26,923 nucleotides of DNA from NCBI GenBank assembly GCA_002452695.1, contig DKFA01000028.1, positions 10,787-37,709 of the forward strand, written 5' to 3'. The notes beneath the pieces are model-generated. The model made no database searches, had not been told where the DNA came from, and saw nothing but the letters and a program-made list of their open reading frames with translations. Source of the stretch: Dehalococcoidia bacterium UBA6808 (lineage in GTDB: Bacteria > Chloroflexota > Dehalococcoidia > GIF9 > UBA5629). Positions 1 to 7,420 of the stretch are shown one piece after another. Within the stretch, counting starts at the first letter, position 1; the number at the start of each line of letters is the position of its first letter. A program made the translations under genes and the position numbers.

Positions 1-78
1 AACATGCAAACGAAAATATAATGTAGCTTAATCTCCGGATAAAGTCAACCGTATCACGTGTGAAAATTGCGAAAAGCC

Positions 79-107
79 TTGATTTATTAGTAGATACAAA
101 ATATACT
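79..107 (+). promoter_or_regulatory. Sigma70-type promoter for the translation-factor-like gene
   Basis: TTGATT at 79-84 and TATACT at 102-107 are separated by 17 bases, about 43 bases ahead of the start at 151. Both hexamers are near consensus and the region is AT-rich. Nothing else recognisable was seen in 1-78. Confidence 0.5.
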
Positions 108-150
108 TAAATTACAGCGTGAATCACAGTTAATTCAGGGAGGTACAGCT

Positions 151-405
151 ATGCCAGAGGTGGAAATCGGGACGATTTCAGATTTCTTTGCCAGGCCGGT
201 GGTGGCTGCCATCGAATTGACAGCAGACCTCAAGGCCGGGGACAAGATCCATATCAAGGGGCACACAACTGATATGGAGCTCATTGTGAACTCAATGCAA
301 ATTCATAACCAGAGTGTCGCTATTGCCAAGGCGGGGGATGCCGTGGGGATTAAAGTGCCGGACAAGGTACGCCATGGCGACAAGGTATACAAAGTTACGG
401 ATTAA
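151..405 (+). CDS. Stand-alone EF-Tu domain-2-like (translation elongation factor-like) protein
   Basis: The 84-residue product is almost entirely one small beta-barrel like domain 2 of translational GTPases (EF-Tu, IF2). The cues are the N-terminal EIGTISDFFARPVVAAIEL strand pair, the turn LKAGDKIHIKGHT, and the closing AGDAVGIKVPDKVRHGDKVYKV. There is no GTPase P-loop, so it cannot be a complete factor. Short proteins of this kind are annotated as translation elongation factor-like in archaea and some bacteria; their role is not settled. A GGGAGGT ribosome site lies seven bases before the ATG, and a promoter lies at 79-107. The gene converges on ribH with only five bases between the stop codons and no visible terminator. 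Confidence 0.75.
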   Translation: MPEVEIGTISDFFARPVVAAIELTADLKAGDKIHIKGHTTDMELIVNSMQIHNQSVAIAKAGDAVGIKVPDKVRHGDKVYKVTD

Positions 406-410
406 ACTGT

Positions 411-881
411 TTAAGTCCCGAAGCTTTTCAGCAGGCTGGCCATTTCAATAGCGCTGTTGGCGGCCGCAAAGCCCCTGTTTCCTTCCTTAGCGCCTGCCCT
501 GTCCAGGGCCTGTTCAAGATTATCAGCCGTTATAATACCCTGAATGACCGGAACGCCTGTATCAAGGTTCAACCTGGCAATACCCCGGTTAACTTCGGAT
601 GCAATATATTCGAAATGCGGTGTGCCACCACGAATTACACAACCCAGGCAGATAATGGCGTTGTATTTCCCCAGATCAAGCATCTTTCTGGCAGCGAGAG
701 GGATTTCCATGCAGCCGGGGACCCAAGCCATATCGATATCCTGCTCGACAACACCATGCCGGATAAGCGAGTCCCTGGCTCCTTCCAGTAACCTTCCAGT
801 TATTATTTCATTAAACCTGGCAATTACGATACCAAATTTCAGCCCTTTTCCTGCCAGCATTCCCTGATAAATCTTGGACAT
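411..881 (-). CDS. ribH: 6,7-dimethyl-8-ribityllumazine synthase
   Basis: It condenses 5-amino-6-ribitylaminouracil with 3,4-dihydroxy-2-butanone 4-phosphate to give dimethyl-ribityllumazine, the penultimate step to riboflavin, in a cytosolic icosahedral or pentameric assembly. Length (156 residues) is normal. Visible family motifs are the substrate-loop FNEIITGRLLEGA near residue 24, PGCMEIPLAA near 56, and GCVIRGGTPHFEYI near 82, which carries the conserved phosphate-binding GGT and catalytic His. GGAGGG lies five bases before the ATG, so the start is secure. It is the last gene of the minus-strand operon ribD-ribE-ribBA-ribH, 30 bases after ribBA. Confidence 0.96.
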   Translation of the reverse strand: MSKIYQGMLAGKGLKFGIVIARFNEIITGRLLEGARDSLIRHGVVEQDIDMAWVPGCMEIPLAARKMLDLGKYNAIICLGCVIRGGTPHFEYIASEVNRGIARLNLDTGVPVIQGIITADNLEQALDRAGAKEGNRGFAAANSAIEMASLLKSFGT

Positions 882-911
882 ATATTCCCTCCTGCCATAA
901 TCGGTTGTGAA

Positions 912-2117
912 TCAGTCCTCTATGGCTAACATATGCTCCATTTTTTCTTGCTTGGTTTTGAGATATCTCTTGTTATACAACGTCGGTTTAACCAGGAGCC
1001 TGATGCTTTCAATAACTTTGAGTCCATAGCTTTCCAGACCAATAACCTTTTTAGGGTTGTTGGTCAACAATCTGATTTCATGCAGGCCAAGATCGGCAAG
1101 TATCTGGGCGCCAATGCCATAATCCCTCAGATCTGCGTCAAAACCGAGGGCAATATTGGCTTCCACCGTATCAAGACCCTGGTCCTGCAATTCATAGGCT
1201 TTTAACTTATTATGCAAACCTATTCCTCGTCCCTCCTGCCTCATATACAGGAATACTCCCCGCCCTTCTTTGGCAATCATCTTCATAGCCATCTGAACCT
1301 GATCGCCGCAATCGCAACGTAGACTGCCGAAAACATCTCCTGTCACGCATTCGCTATGAACACGCACCAACGCCGGCCTGCCGTCGCTCAAATCTCCCAT
1401 TACCAGCGCTACGTGTTCATCTGGATCAACCGAGCTTTTATACGCTATAACTGTGAAATCACCATACTTGGTGGGGAATTTTGCCTCGGCTACTTTCTGT
1501 ACCAGCTTCTCAGTTTTACGACGGAAAGTGATAAGGTCGGCAATACTGACAATCTTGATATTAAACTTTTTAGCAATTTTCTCCAGATCAGGCAGCCTGG
1601 CCATGGTGCCGTCGTCGTTCATAATCTCACAGATGACCCCGGCAGGGTAGAGACCCGCCAACCTTGCCAGATCTACAATAGCCTCGGTATGTCCAGCACG
1701 AACCAGTACGCCCCCATCCCTGGCCCTGAGCGGGAAGATATGTCCTGGTCGCGCTATATCATCAGGCCTGGTTTTAGGGTCAATAACAGCTTTAACCGTG
1801 GCAGCACGGTCATGGGCAGAAATACCGCTGGTGGTGGAATTCTTCGCTTCGATGGAGACTGTGAAAGCTGTTGTGAACTTGGAAGTATTTTCCTGCACCA
1901 TAGGCGGGATTCTCAGTTCGTCCAGGCGTTTGCTAATGATAGGAAGACAGACCAACCCGCGGGCATTGGTTACCATAAAATTAATGATCTCGGGGGTGAC
2001 TTTCTCTGCGGCAATGGCAAGGTCACCCTCATTTTCGCGGTTTTCATCATCGACGATTATGATAAAATGCCCCGCTTTTATCTCTTCAATTACCTCAGGT
2101 ATTGGTGATAAAGGCAT
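912..2117 (-). CDS. ribBA: Bifunctional 3,4-dihydroxy-2-butanone 4-phosphate synthase / GTP cyclohydrolase II
   Basis: The N-terminal half (about residues 1-200) converts ribulose 5-phosphate to the four-carbon lumazine precursor. It shows the acidic metal-binding run DDENRENEGDL near residue 23 and the HIFPLRARDGG / RAGHTEA active-site segments. The C-terminal half (about 205-395) is GTP cyclohydrolase II: SECVTGDVFGSLRCDCGDQ supplies the three zinc cysteines and RQEGRGIGLHNKL is the GTP-binding signature. Both active sites look complete, so the protein feeds both branches of riboflavin synthesis. GAGGT lies nine bases before the ATG. It follows ribE by 30 bases in the same operon. Confidence 0.97.
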   Translation of the reverse strand: MPLSPIPEVIEEIKAGHFIIIVDDENRENEGDLAIAAEKVTPEIINFMVTNARGLVCLPIISKRLDELRIPPMVQENTSKFTTAFTVSIEAKNSTTSGISAHDRAATVKAVIDPKTRPDDIARPGHIFPLRARDGGVLVRAGHTEAIVDLARLAGLYPAGVICEIMNDDGTMARLPDLEKIAKKFNIKIVSIADLITFRRKTEKLVQKVAEAKFPTKYGDFTVIAYKSSVDPDEHVALVMGDLSDGRPALVRVHSECVTGDVFGSLRCDCGDQVQMAMKMIAKEGRGVFLYMRQEGRGIGLHNKLKAYELQDQGLDTVEANIALGFDADLRDYGIGAQILADLGLHEIRLLTNNPKKVIGLESYGLKVIESIRLLVKPTLYNKRYLKTKQEKMEHMLAIED

Positions 2118-2147
2118 TGCTTGCTACCTCGCTTTCAGGTGATCATG

Positions 2148-2774
2148 TCATTCTAACAGGCTGATCAACCCGCTTTCTTTATTTGGATGATAGAATTTTT
2201 CAATATATTTTGCAATTATGTCGATCTCAAGATTAACCAGCATTCCCTGCCTGATTGTACCGAGATTAGTATGCTGCTTTGTGAAACCCACCAGTGACAC
2301 TGAGAACTGCGACCTGCTGCAGCTTATTATTGTCAGGCTCACCCCATTTACTGCGATAAAGCCCTTTTTAACCAGGTAAACAGCTATCTCCTCGGGCAAA
2401 TTGATGGTAAGGATATGTGCTTCCCCTTCTTTTTCAATAGATGCTATCTTGCCGACCGCATCGACATGTCCCTGTACAAAATGGCCGCCAAACCTGCCCA
2501 TGGCCGGCATGGCCCTTTCAAGGTTGACATTATCTCCAACATGCAAACCGCCGATGTTGGTCAGTCTTTTGGTCTCCGGCATTATCTCTACCGAGAAACC
2601 ATCTCCATCAATCGCTATTATGGTGAGACAGGCGCCGTTGACTGCGATGCTGTCGCCGGGTTTGGCACCATCCAGTACCAGCTTGCCCCGCACAGTGACG
2701 CTTCCCGAGCCAATAGCTTTAACTACTCCGATTTCCTCAACTATGCCTGTAAACATTCTGCTATTTTGAAACAT
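2148..2774 (-). CDS. ribE: Riboflavin synthase alpha subunit
   Basis: It dismutates two dimethyl-ribityllumazine molecules into riboflavin plus the pyrimidine substrate of RibH. The two tandem lumazine-binding barrels are visible: the first begins MFTGIVEEIG, and the second starts around GHFVQGHVDAVGKI with VNGVSLTII near residue 140. About 202-208 residues is normal. The family almost always starts at MFTGIVEE, which would put the start at 2756. However, the upstream ATG at 2774 has GGTGAG eight bases ahead, while 2756 has no ribosome site, so either is possible. With the long start the gene overlaps ribD by 14 bases, suggesting translational coupling. Some databases call this gene ribC. Confidence 0.95.
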   Translation of the reverse strand: MFQNSRMFTGIVEEIGVVKAIGSGSVTVRGKLVLDGAKPGDSIAVNGACLTIIAIDGDGFSVEIMPETKRLTNIGGLHVGDNVNLERAMPAMGRFGGHFVQGHVDAVGKIASIEKEGEAHILTINLPEEIAVYLVKKGFIAVNGVSLTIISCSRSQFSVSLVGFTKQHTNLGTIRQGMLVNLEIDIIAKYIEKFYHPNKESGLISLLE

Positions 2775-3870
2775 AGCCGCTCACCAGCAACTCTGTTTCA
2801 AACTTCTCGATTTTAACGTTATTCAGATGAAAAGCATCCCTGACTTTGCTCACACCCCTGCCGCCGACTACGGTTTTGGCTGTTTCTCCACCGATGATAA
2901 GAGGAGCGATAAAAGCCAGCACTTTATCTACCAGCCTGTTGTCGAAGAAACTACCCAGCAGCCGGCTCCCCCCTTCTACCATGACCGTGGTTATCTGCCT
3001 CTGCCCCAGAATCTTAAGCAATTCAGCGAGATCGATCAGTTCATCCTGTGATTTGACCATGATATACTCCGTGCCTTCCCGCTTGATGCTCAGTTTTTCC
3101 CTGTTGGATGGTTCATCCGACAGGGCAACCAGCGTTTTACCCGGTTCGGAAAAAACCCTGGCTGTTGGGGGTACCTTGCCCTGGCCGTCGACGATCACAC
3201 GTAAAGGCTGCCGTTTGGAACGTCCTCCCTTACCGCTGTACCCGCGGGCTGTCAATTTGGGGTCATCCATCAGTATGGTATTGGCGCCCACCATGATAGC
3301 GTCAGTGATATGCCTTTGTCCGTTTGCATAATTACGAGCCTCCTCGCTGGTTATCCACTTTGAATCGCCGTCACGTGTAGCTATCTTACCGTCAAGGCTC
3401 ATAGCAAACTTGGCAATGACGAAAGGAATGCCCTGTGTAATATACTTGAAATAACCTTCGTTTATCTCGCGGGCGCGCTGTTCATACTCGCCCAAAAAGG
3501 TTTTTATCGAAGCTGCTTCCAGGGCACTAATCCCTTTGCCGTTGACCAGCGGATTGGGATCGATCACGGCAACGTGTACCTCCGAGATGCCTGCATTGAT
3601 AATTGCTTCGGTGCAGGGCCCGGTCTTGCCCTGGTGACAGCACGGTTCCAGAGTAACATACATCGTGGCGCCGCGTGCCATTTCCCCAGCCTGGTTGATG
3701 GCCATGATTTCAGCGTGCTCCAGTCCAGGCTGCTGAGTATGCCCCAGGCCGACCACAAGCCCATCCCTGACTATTACTGCGCCGACAGCAGGATTTGGGC
3801 TGGTATAGCCAAGCGCCAGTTCGGCAAGAGAGAGGGAATAAGCCATATAATCGAGAGGCCGGCTCAACAT
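2761..3870 (-). CDS. ribD: Bifunctional diaminohydroxyphosphoribosylaminopyrimidine deaminase / 5-amino-6-(5-phosphoribosylamino)uracil reductase
   Basis: First gene of the riboflavin operon, carrying the second and third steps of the pyrimidine branch. The N-terminal deaminase (about 1-145) has SPNPAVGAVIV, the zinc ligand HAE near residue 52, and PCCHQGKTGPC near 76 with two zinc cysteines. The C-terminal NADPH-dependent reductase (about 148-365) has AMSLDGKIA, DSKWITS, VEGGSRLLGSFF and IAPLIIGG. Total length of 369 is typical. The ATG at 3870 has no clear Shine-Dalgarno sequence; a second Met eight codons in is possible, but the N-terminus lines up with the family when the first is used. 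A folded leader lies upstream (3902-3977). Confidence 0.95.
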   Translation of the reverse strand: MLSRPLDYMAYSLSLAELALGYTSPNPAVGAVIVRDGLVVGLGHTQQPGLEHAEIMAINQAGEMARGATMYVTLEPCCHQGKTGPCTEAIINAGISEVHVAVIDPNPLVNGKGISALEAASIKTFLGEYEQRAREINEGYFKYITQGIPFVIAKFAMSLDGKIATRDGDSKWITSEEARNYANGQRHITDAIMVGANTILMDDPKLTARGYSGKGGRSKRQPLRVIVDGQGKVPPTARVFSEPGKTLVALSDEPSNREKLSIKREGTEYIMVKSQDELIDLAELLKILGQRQITTVMVEGGSRLLGSFFDNRLVDKVLAFIAPLIIGGETAKTVVGGRGVSKVRDAFHLNNVKIEKFETELLVSGYVSK

Positions 3871-3901
3871 ATCTTATAAAATTTTCAGTAGATTAGATTA
3901 A

Positions 3902-3977
3902 TGTTAGTAAATTACCCGCAACAGCAAATCTAATTGACAGAACAAGGGATTTCACTGCCGGAACTGATTCACTAACA
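3902..3977 (-). promoter_or_regulatory. Structured 5' leader of the riboflavin operon (not an FMN riboswitch by motif)
   Basis: On the minus strand TGTTAGTGAA (3977-3968) pairs with TTTACTAACA (3911-3902): ten base pairs including one G-U, enclosing 56 bases. Inside, CCG/CGG, CAG/CTG and AAATC/GATTT can stack as interrupted helices around a 17-base apical loop. The conserved FMN-riboswitch core (GGGTGAAATTCCC and its partner segments) is absent. It could be a regulatory leader or a chance fold; no terminator lies between it and ribD. Confidence 0.35.
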
Positions 3978-4010
3978 AGCCCATTTTAACATCACAATGA
4001 TCCACTTAGC

Positions 4011-4044
4011 AAAAAATAATGGCCCCCTGTGTGCAGAGGGGGCC
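4011..4044 (-). terminator. Rho-independent terminator of the SIMPL lipoprotein gene
   Basis: On the minus strand an eight-pair GC helix (GGCCCCCT with AGGGGGCC, 4021-4044) is followed by ATTATTTTTT. It begins 19 bases after the stop codon at 4063 and separates this gene from the riboflavin operon. Confidence 0.9.
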
Positions 4045-4062
4045 GTTACATGACGGGAGCGA

Positions 4063-4845
4063 CTAATTAATCTCGTAAACGATTTGAACAGTGGCCTGGA
4101 ATTCCAACTCTCCGCCGCTAATAGGGGTGGGGGAAGGACCCGCATCGTATCCTTCAGCCGACTTCAGCATATATGTGTTGCGTATGACCGGGATGTTATA
4201 CGATCCTTCATCCATATAAATGACCTTGCCCAGTTTCACTCCCGAGGTTTGAGACAACTGCCTGGCTTTATCCATGGCTGCCTGCACTGCTTTTTCCCGT
4301 GCGATCTTGTAATAAGGTGCGGGGTCGTCTACCGAGAAACTGATCCCATTAATGCGGATCAGGTCACCACCCGCCGAAGCGACATCGTCGATGATAGCGC
4401 CGGCCCTGGAAATATCACGCAGCTTGGCATCAACCATGTTGGAAACCCTGTATCCGATAATAATGAGTTTTGAGCTCTTGTCCTCCCAGCGGGTTACCTG
4501 CTGGATATTGTACTGGCGTGTCTGTATGTCCTTGTCGGCTATGCCGCTGCTTTTGAGAATCTGGATCACTTTGTTCATGGCATCGACAGCGTCTTTCTGG
4601 GCTGCAGCGACAGTCGGCTGCTCGGATTCCACGCCCAGAGATAGTATGACAATATCAGGCGTTGCACTGGCTTTGCCGCTTCCGCTGACCCATAAACCAA
4701 GATTTTGCTGGCTGACAATGATGCCGCCTGCAGAAGCAGAATTGGCAGCGGCGCCGGGGTAGACAACCTGGGCAGGCGCACAGGCGACCGCAACCAGCGC
4801 CACCAGCACCAACGCCATCGTGACCATAAGCATATTTCGTTTCAT
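4063..4845 (-). CDS. SIMPL-domain (DUF541, YggE-like) lipoprotein
   Basis: A 260-residue exported protein. The N-terminus is a lipoprotein signal: KRN, a hydrophobic stretch, then VAVAC as lipobox, followed by a low-complexity linker. From about residue 46 it matches the SIMPL/DUF541 family: LWVSGSGKASATPDIVILSLGVE, an ascending alpha/beta repeat, GYRVSNMVDAKLRDISRAGAIIDDVASAGG, and AREKAVQAAMDKARQLSQTSGVKLGKV. Family members are periplasmic or cell-surface proteins (YggE, BP26) with no known enzymatic activity. The start is placed at 4845 because GGAGG lies five bases upstream; the longer ATG at 4857 overlaps that ribosome site itself. It is monocistronic, with a possible TATAAT on the minus strand at 4869-4874. 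Confidence 0.9.
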   Translation of the reverse strand: MKRNMLMVTMALVLVALVAVACAPAQVVYPGAAANSASAGGIIVSQQNLGLWVSGSGKASATPDIVILSLGVESEQPTVAAAQKDAVDAMNKVIQILKSSGIADKDIQTRQYNIQQVTRWEDKSSKLIIIGYRVSNMVDAKLRDISRAGAIIDDVASAGGDLIRINGISFSVDDPAPYYKIAREKAVQAAMDKARQLSQTSGVKLGKVIYMDEGSYNIPVIRNTYMLKSAEGYDAGPSPTPISGGELEFQATVQIVYEIN

Positions 4846-4927
4846 CTTTTCCTCCATAATAATATAGAATTATATTTCGCTGTTACTCTAATACTAACGA
4901 AAAACAAACCCGAAATGTTGTGTTAAA

Positions 4928-4957
4928 TTAGCACAAAGATAGCGTATAGCATATAAT
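4928..4957 (+). promoter_or_regulatory. Promoter of the signal peptidase gene
   Basis: TTAGCA (4928-4933) and a perfect TATAAT (4952-4957) are spaced by 18 bases, 29 bases ahead of the TTG start at 4987. Confidence 0.5.
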
Positions 4958-4986
4958 AATTCAAATCAATTTACAGGATCATAGTA

Positions 4987-5607
4987 TTGAAAGTCATCCG
5001 CGAACTCCTGATTACTATAATAATAGCTGTCATTATCTTCCTGGCCCTCCAGGTTTCGATTAAAAGTTTCGAAGTTTTCAATGTCTCCATGCTCCCTACC
5101 TACAGGGAGGGGGACCTCATCATTGTCAACAAGCTGGCCTATGCCTTCGGAAATACGCCGTCACGCCAGGACGAAATAGTATTCTATGCGCCGGGCAACG
5201 GAATCAAACCGGCCTTCGACCTGTTCTTCACACAACATCCGTCCTGTTTTATCAAACGGGTGATCGGCCTGCCGGGCGACACTGTGGAAATCCGCAATAA
5301 ACAGGTCTTCGTTAACGGAGCAGCGCTTAGGGAACCCTATCTTAACGAGGCGCCCAATTACTATATGCCGGCCAGGCAGATACCAGCAGGTCAATATTTC
5401 GTACTGGGCGACAACCGCAACCACAGCAATGATTCCCACACAGGCTGGCTGGTGCCGGGCAGCGATATAATCGGGGAAGTCTGGTTCCGCTACTGGATGG
5501 CGGAATACCCCGACATCAGGACGATTATGATCCCTGTCTTTATCCTCATCGTCACAACTCTGATTATCGTCATGTCCATTGACATGTCCCGCAATAAAGA
5601 GTACTGA
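4987..5607 (+). CDS. lepB: Signal peptidase I
   Basis: It removes Sec/Tat signal peptides at the outer face of the cytoplasmic membrane. The 206-residue protein has an N-terminal membrane anchor (about 7-24). The nucleophile Ser34 is in NVSMLPTYREGD and the general-base Lys90 is in FIKRVIGLPGD. The box-E segment GDNRNHSNDSHTGW has His where Arg is usual. A second hydrophobic segment closes the C-terminus (about 178-196). The start is TTG, with a weak AGGA nine bases upstream. The next 150 bases hold the remnant of another gene that overlaps its stop. No signal-peptidase substrate is directly adjacent except the SIMPL lipoprotein, which would use signal peptidase II instead. Confidence 0.95.
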   Translation: MKVIRELLITIIIAVIIFLALQVSIKSFEVFNVSMLPTYREGDLIIVNKLAYAFGNTPSRQDEIVFYAPGNGIKPAFDLFFTQHPSCFIKRVIGLPGDTVEIRNKQVFVNGAALREPYLNEAPNYYMPARQIPAGQYFVLGDNRNHSNDSHTGWLVPGSDIIGEVWFRYWMAEYPDIRTIMIPVFILIVTTLIIVMSIDMSRNKEY

Positions 5608-5756
5608 ATCTTGCGAAGGAAGGCGAAAGAACGACCGATGCGCTTGTGCTGGAGATCTATAAAATCAGGGCTCTGCGTTCGGAGATAAAGACCTTCAAAC
5701 CGAAAGAATGTCCTCTGTGCTCACAAAAAATACCGCTGGTGAGGCCGGGCGGCTGA
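5598..5756 (+). pseudogene. 3' remnant of an orotate phosphoribosyltransferase-like gene
   Basis: An open frame without an ATG runs from 5598 to the TGA at 5754-5756, overlapping the end of lepB in another frame. Its translation includes AKEGERTTDALVLEIYKIRA and ends KPKECPLCSQKIPLVRPGG. A CPLC-x(3)-PLV-x-PG tail is, to my knowledge, the C-terminal signature of a subset of PyrE-type phosphoribosyltransferases, so this looks like the last 45 or so residues of such a gene whose 5' part was lost. The catalytic PRPP-binding loop is absent. A real micro-protein starting at CTG 5604 cannot be ruled out. Confidence 0.5.
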
Positions 5757-5760
5757 TTAT

Positions 5761-6777
5761 TCAGGGATTTGCCACTTTCACAGCTATAGAATAAACGGGA
5801 CTGGTACCGGCCGGCACAACTGCCGCAAATTTGCAGGTATTTCCCGGATTCAACACATCAGGTGAGGGATCAAGCTGCGCCTGGATTTCATTATCTCCAA
5901 TTTTCCCTGGAACGTTAATGCTGATCAATACCTTGAGGTCACTGTTTCTGACAGGATAATCACCTGTATTAACGATCACACCGCGTATCAGCGTACGTGT
6001 GCCTGACGGCTGTTCTTCGATCGTCATGGAATGCATCTGCACTTCTATCCGGGTGGCCCCGGGCTCTTTACCAATGACAAAGTACTGTTCGTCCGATGTC
6101 GCCTCGTTATTCAATCTGTCGGCAGAGATAACCTGAAAATAATAGGCCGAATTCATCTTGAGGTCGATCAACGATTCCTGGTGCTGGAGCACGAGGGCGT
6201 CTTTGCGTTTACTGGTATTTGCGCTGCCGTCCCTGATATGCCACATAATCTGAGTGGTGGCTTCCTCGTCGGTTGTCCACGAGATTTCGACAGAGTTCTC
6301 ATTGATGTTACGCACTGTAATATTCATGATCCTGGGCGGACGTGTATCAGGAGTCAGATATTCCTGTTGTGACGGTTGAACACTCTGATTAATGTCCGCC
6401 GGGTAGGCAGGCTTCTCGTTTAACCGCTGCAGTATAAAGGCGGCGCCGACAGCTATGGCAAGTATCACGATGGAACCGATCAGCGGCCAGATCCACGGGT
6501 TTTGTCTTTTTTCTGCTGGCTTGCCGGCTGCAGGTTGTTGCGCCGGCATTGTGGTTTTGCGCATAGCGGCGCCTGTCGTCGCTGCAGGCCAGAGCAAGCG
6601 ATTTCCGCACCTTTTGCATACAGGATCACCGCCTTTGACAGGCTGGCCGCAAGAGGGACACGAATACTGAAACTGCAATCCGCAATTTTTGCAGTAGTCA
6701 TCCCCTATCCTGTTGGCAGCGCCGCATTGGGAACAATTAAATAAGTTCTGCATGCATATATTATCTAAGCCTCTCAT
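5761..6777 (-). CDS. Double zinc-ribbon, single-TM protein with an extracytoplasmic FN3-like domain
   Basis: The 338-residue protein begins with two zinc-ribbon units: CSQCGAANRIGDDYCKNCG around residues 15-33 and CPSCGQPVKGGDPVCKRCG around 40-58. A Pro/Ala-rich linker and one membrane helix follow (about 95-115, WIWPLIGSIVILAIAVGAAF). Outside the membrane there is a Pro-rich stretch, then a fibronectin type III-like fold (about 145-235: PRIMNITVRNINENSVEISW, YYFQVISADRLNNEATS), then a second beta-rich domain. Cytosolic ribbons joined to an external FN3 suggest a scaffold or sensor role; function is unknown. No good ribosome site precedes the ATG at 6777; the ATG at 6753 (MQNLFNCSQC) may be the true start. 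It converges on the phosphoribosyltransferase remnant with four bases between stops. Confidence 0.8.
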   Translation of the reverse strand: MRGLDNICMQNLFNCSQCGAANRIGDDYCKNCGLQFQYSCPSCGQPVKGGDPVCKRCGNRLLWPAATTGAAMRKTTMPAQQPAAGKPAEKRQNPWIWPLIGSIVILAIAVGAAFILQRLNEKPAYPADINQSVQPSQQEYLTPDTRPPRIMNITVRNINENSVEISWTTDEEATTQIMWHIRDGSANTSKRKDALVLQHQESLIDLKMNSAYYFQVISADRLNNEATSDEQYFVIGKEPGATRIEVQMHSMTIEEQPSGTRTLIRGVIVNTGDYPVRNSDLKVLISINVPGKIGDNEIQAQLDPSPDVLNPGNTCKFAAVVPAGTSPVYSIAVKVANP

Positions 6778-6843
6778 ATTGTAAGGCGTTGATAGCTATT
6801 GTTCAATATGCGGGTTACAGTAAAACAGGGGAGGCACTGAATG

Positions 6844-6873
6844 TTGACACGTTGGTGAATTAAAAGCTAAAAT
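6844..6873 (+). promoter_or_regulatory. Promoter of the tRNA-Phe/tRNA-Leu unit
   Basis: A perfect TTGACA (6844-6849) and TAAAAT (6868-6873) with an 18-base spacer lie nine bases ahead of the tRNA-Phe acceptor stem. Confidence 0.7.
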
Positions 6874-6882
6874 ACCGGTCGC

Positions 6883-6958
<76 letters not shown>

Positions 6959-6977
6959 TCTGCACACTACCTGCCGG

Positions 6978-7065
6978 GCCGAAGTGGCGGAATGGTAGAC
7001 GCGGCAGTCTCAAAAACTGTTGAGGGGCAACCCTCGTGTCGGTTCGAGTCCGACCTTCGGCACCA
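6978..7065 (+). tRNA. tRNA-Leu (CAA)
   Basis: Acceptor GCCGAAG/CTTCGGC, anticodon loop CTCAAAA (anticodon CAA), and a long variable arm formed by GAGGG-GCAA-CCCTC as expected for leucine. T-loop TTCGAGT and encoded CCA are present. It begins 19 bases after tRNA-Phe and probably shares its transcript. Confidence 0.97.
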
Positions 7066-7103
7066 GTTCCAAACCATTGTCCCAGCAATACTCAATCTAT
7101 TTT

Positions 7104-7139
7104 AAAAAAACGGCTGCACCCTTTATCGGGATGCAGCCG
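7104..7139 (-). terminator. Rho-independent terminator of the 43-residue membrane protein gene
   Basis: On the minus strand CGGCTGCA pairs with TGCAGCCG (eight pairs). GGG/CCC extends the helix above a bulged base and a six-base loop, and seven T residues follow (7110-7104). On the plus strand no T-run follows, so it serves the gene at 7163-7294. Confidence 0.85.
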
Positions 7140-7162
7140 CGTGCTTGCTTTATCAGCCGGAT

Positions 7163-7294
7163 CTAGAAGCCGAACATAATGCCCGCGTAAACAACCAGTC
7201 CCACCAACAGGATGCCATCGACGAGCATGCCGCCCAGGAGAACCAGAAGCCTGTTGTCCTTATCCATCAGTTTCATCACTTTGCTGTAAGTCAT
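7163..7294 (-). CDS. 43-residue single-pass membrane microprotein
   Basis: A short frame starts at ATG 7294 and ends at TAG 7163. The translation begins MTYSKVMKLMDKDNRLLVLL, continues through a hydrophobic, Gly-rich helix (about residues 16-40, including VDGILLVGLVVYAGIMF) and ends GF. A charged N-terminus followed by one long membrane segment is typical of bacterial membrane microproteins. Supporting evidence: GGAG/AGGA ribosome-binding sequence directly upstream, a TATAAA at 7329-7324 as possible -10, and a strong intrinsic terminator 23 bases after the stop. It sits alone, opposite in strand to the flanking tRNAs. No family is recognised; the function is unknown. Confidence 0.7.
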   Translation of the reverse strand: MTYSKVMKLMDKDNRLLVLLGGMLVDGILLVGLVVYAGIMFGF

Positions 7295-7380
7295 TGTCCT
7301 GCTCCTTATTTCTTTTTATCCTGTTTATACTCTTAAAACGGGCAGGGAAAGAAAAAGGTTTATGACCTAAAAAAATATTT

Positions 7381-7407
7381 TTGACCTGTTTCATGGGCTA
7401 TGATAAT
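7381..7407 (+). promoter_or_regulatory. Possible promoter of tRNA-Gln
   Basis: TTGACC (7381-7386) and GATAAT (7402-7407) are separated by only 15 bases, 13 bases ahead of tRNA-Gln. The spacing is short of optimum, so this is tentative. Confidence 0.35.
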
Positions 7408-7420
7408 CTTATTGCCGCAC

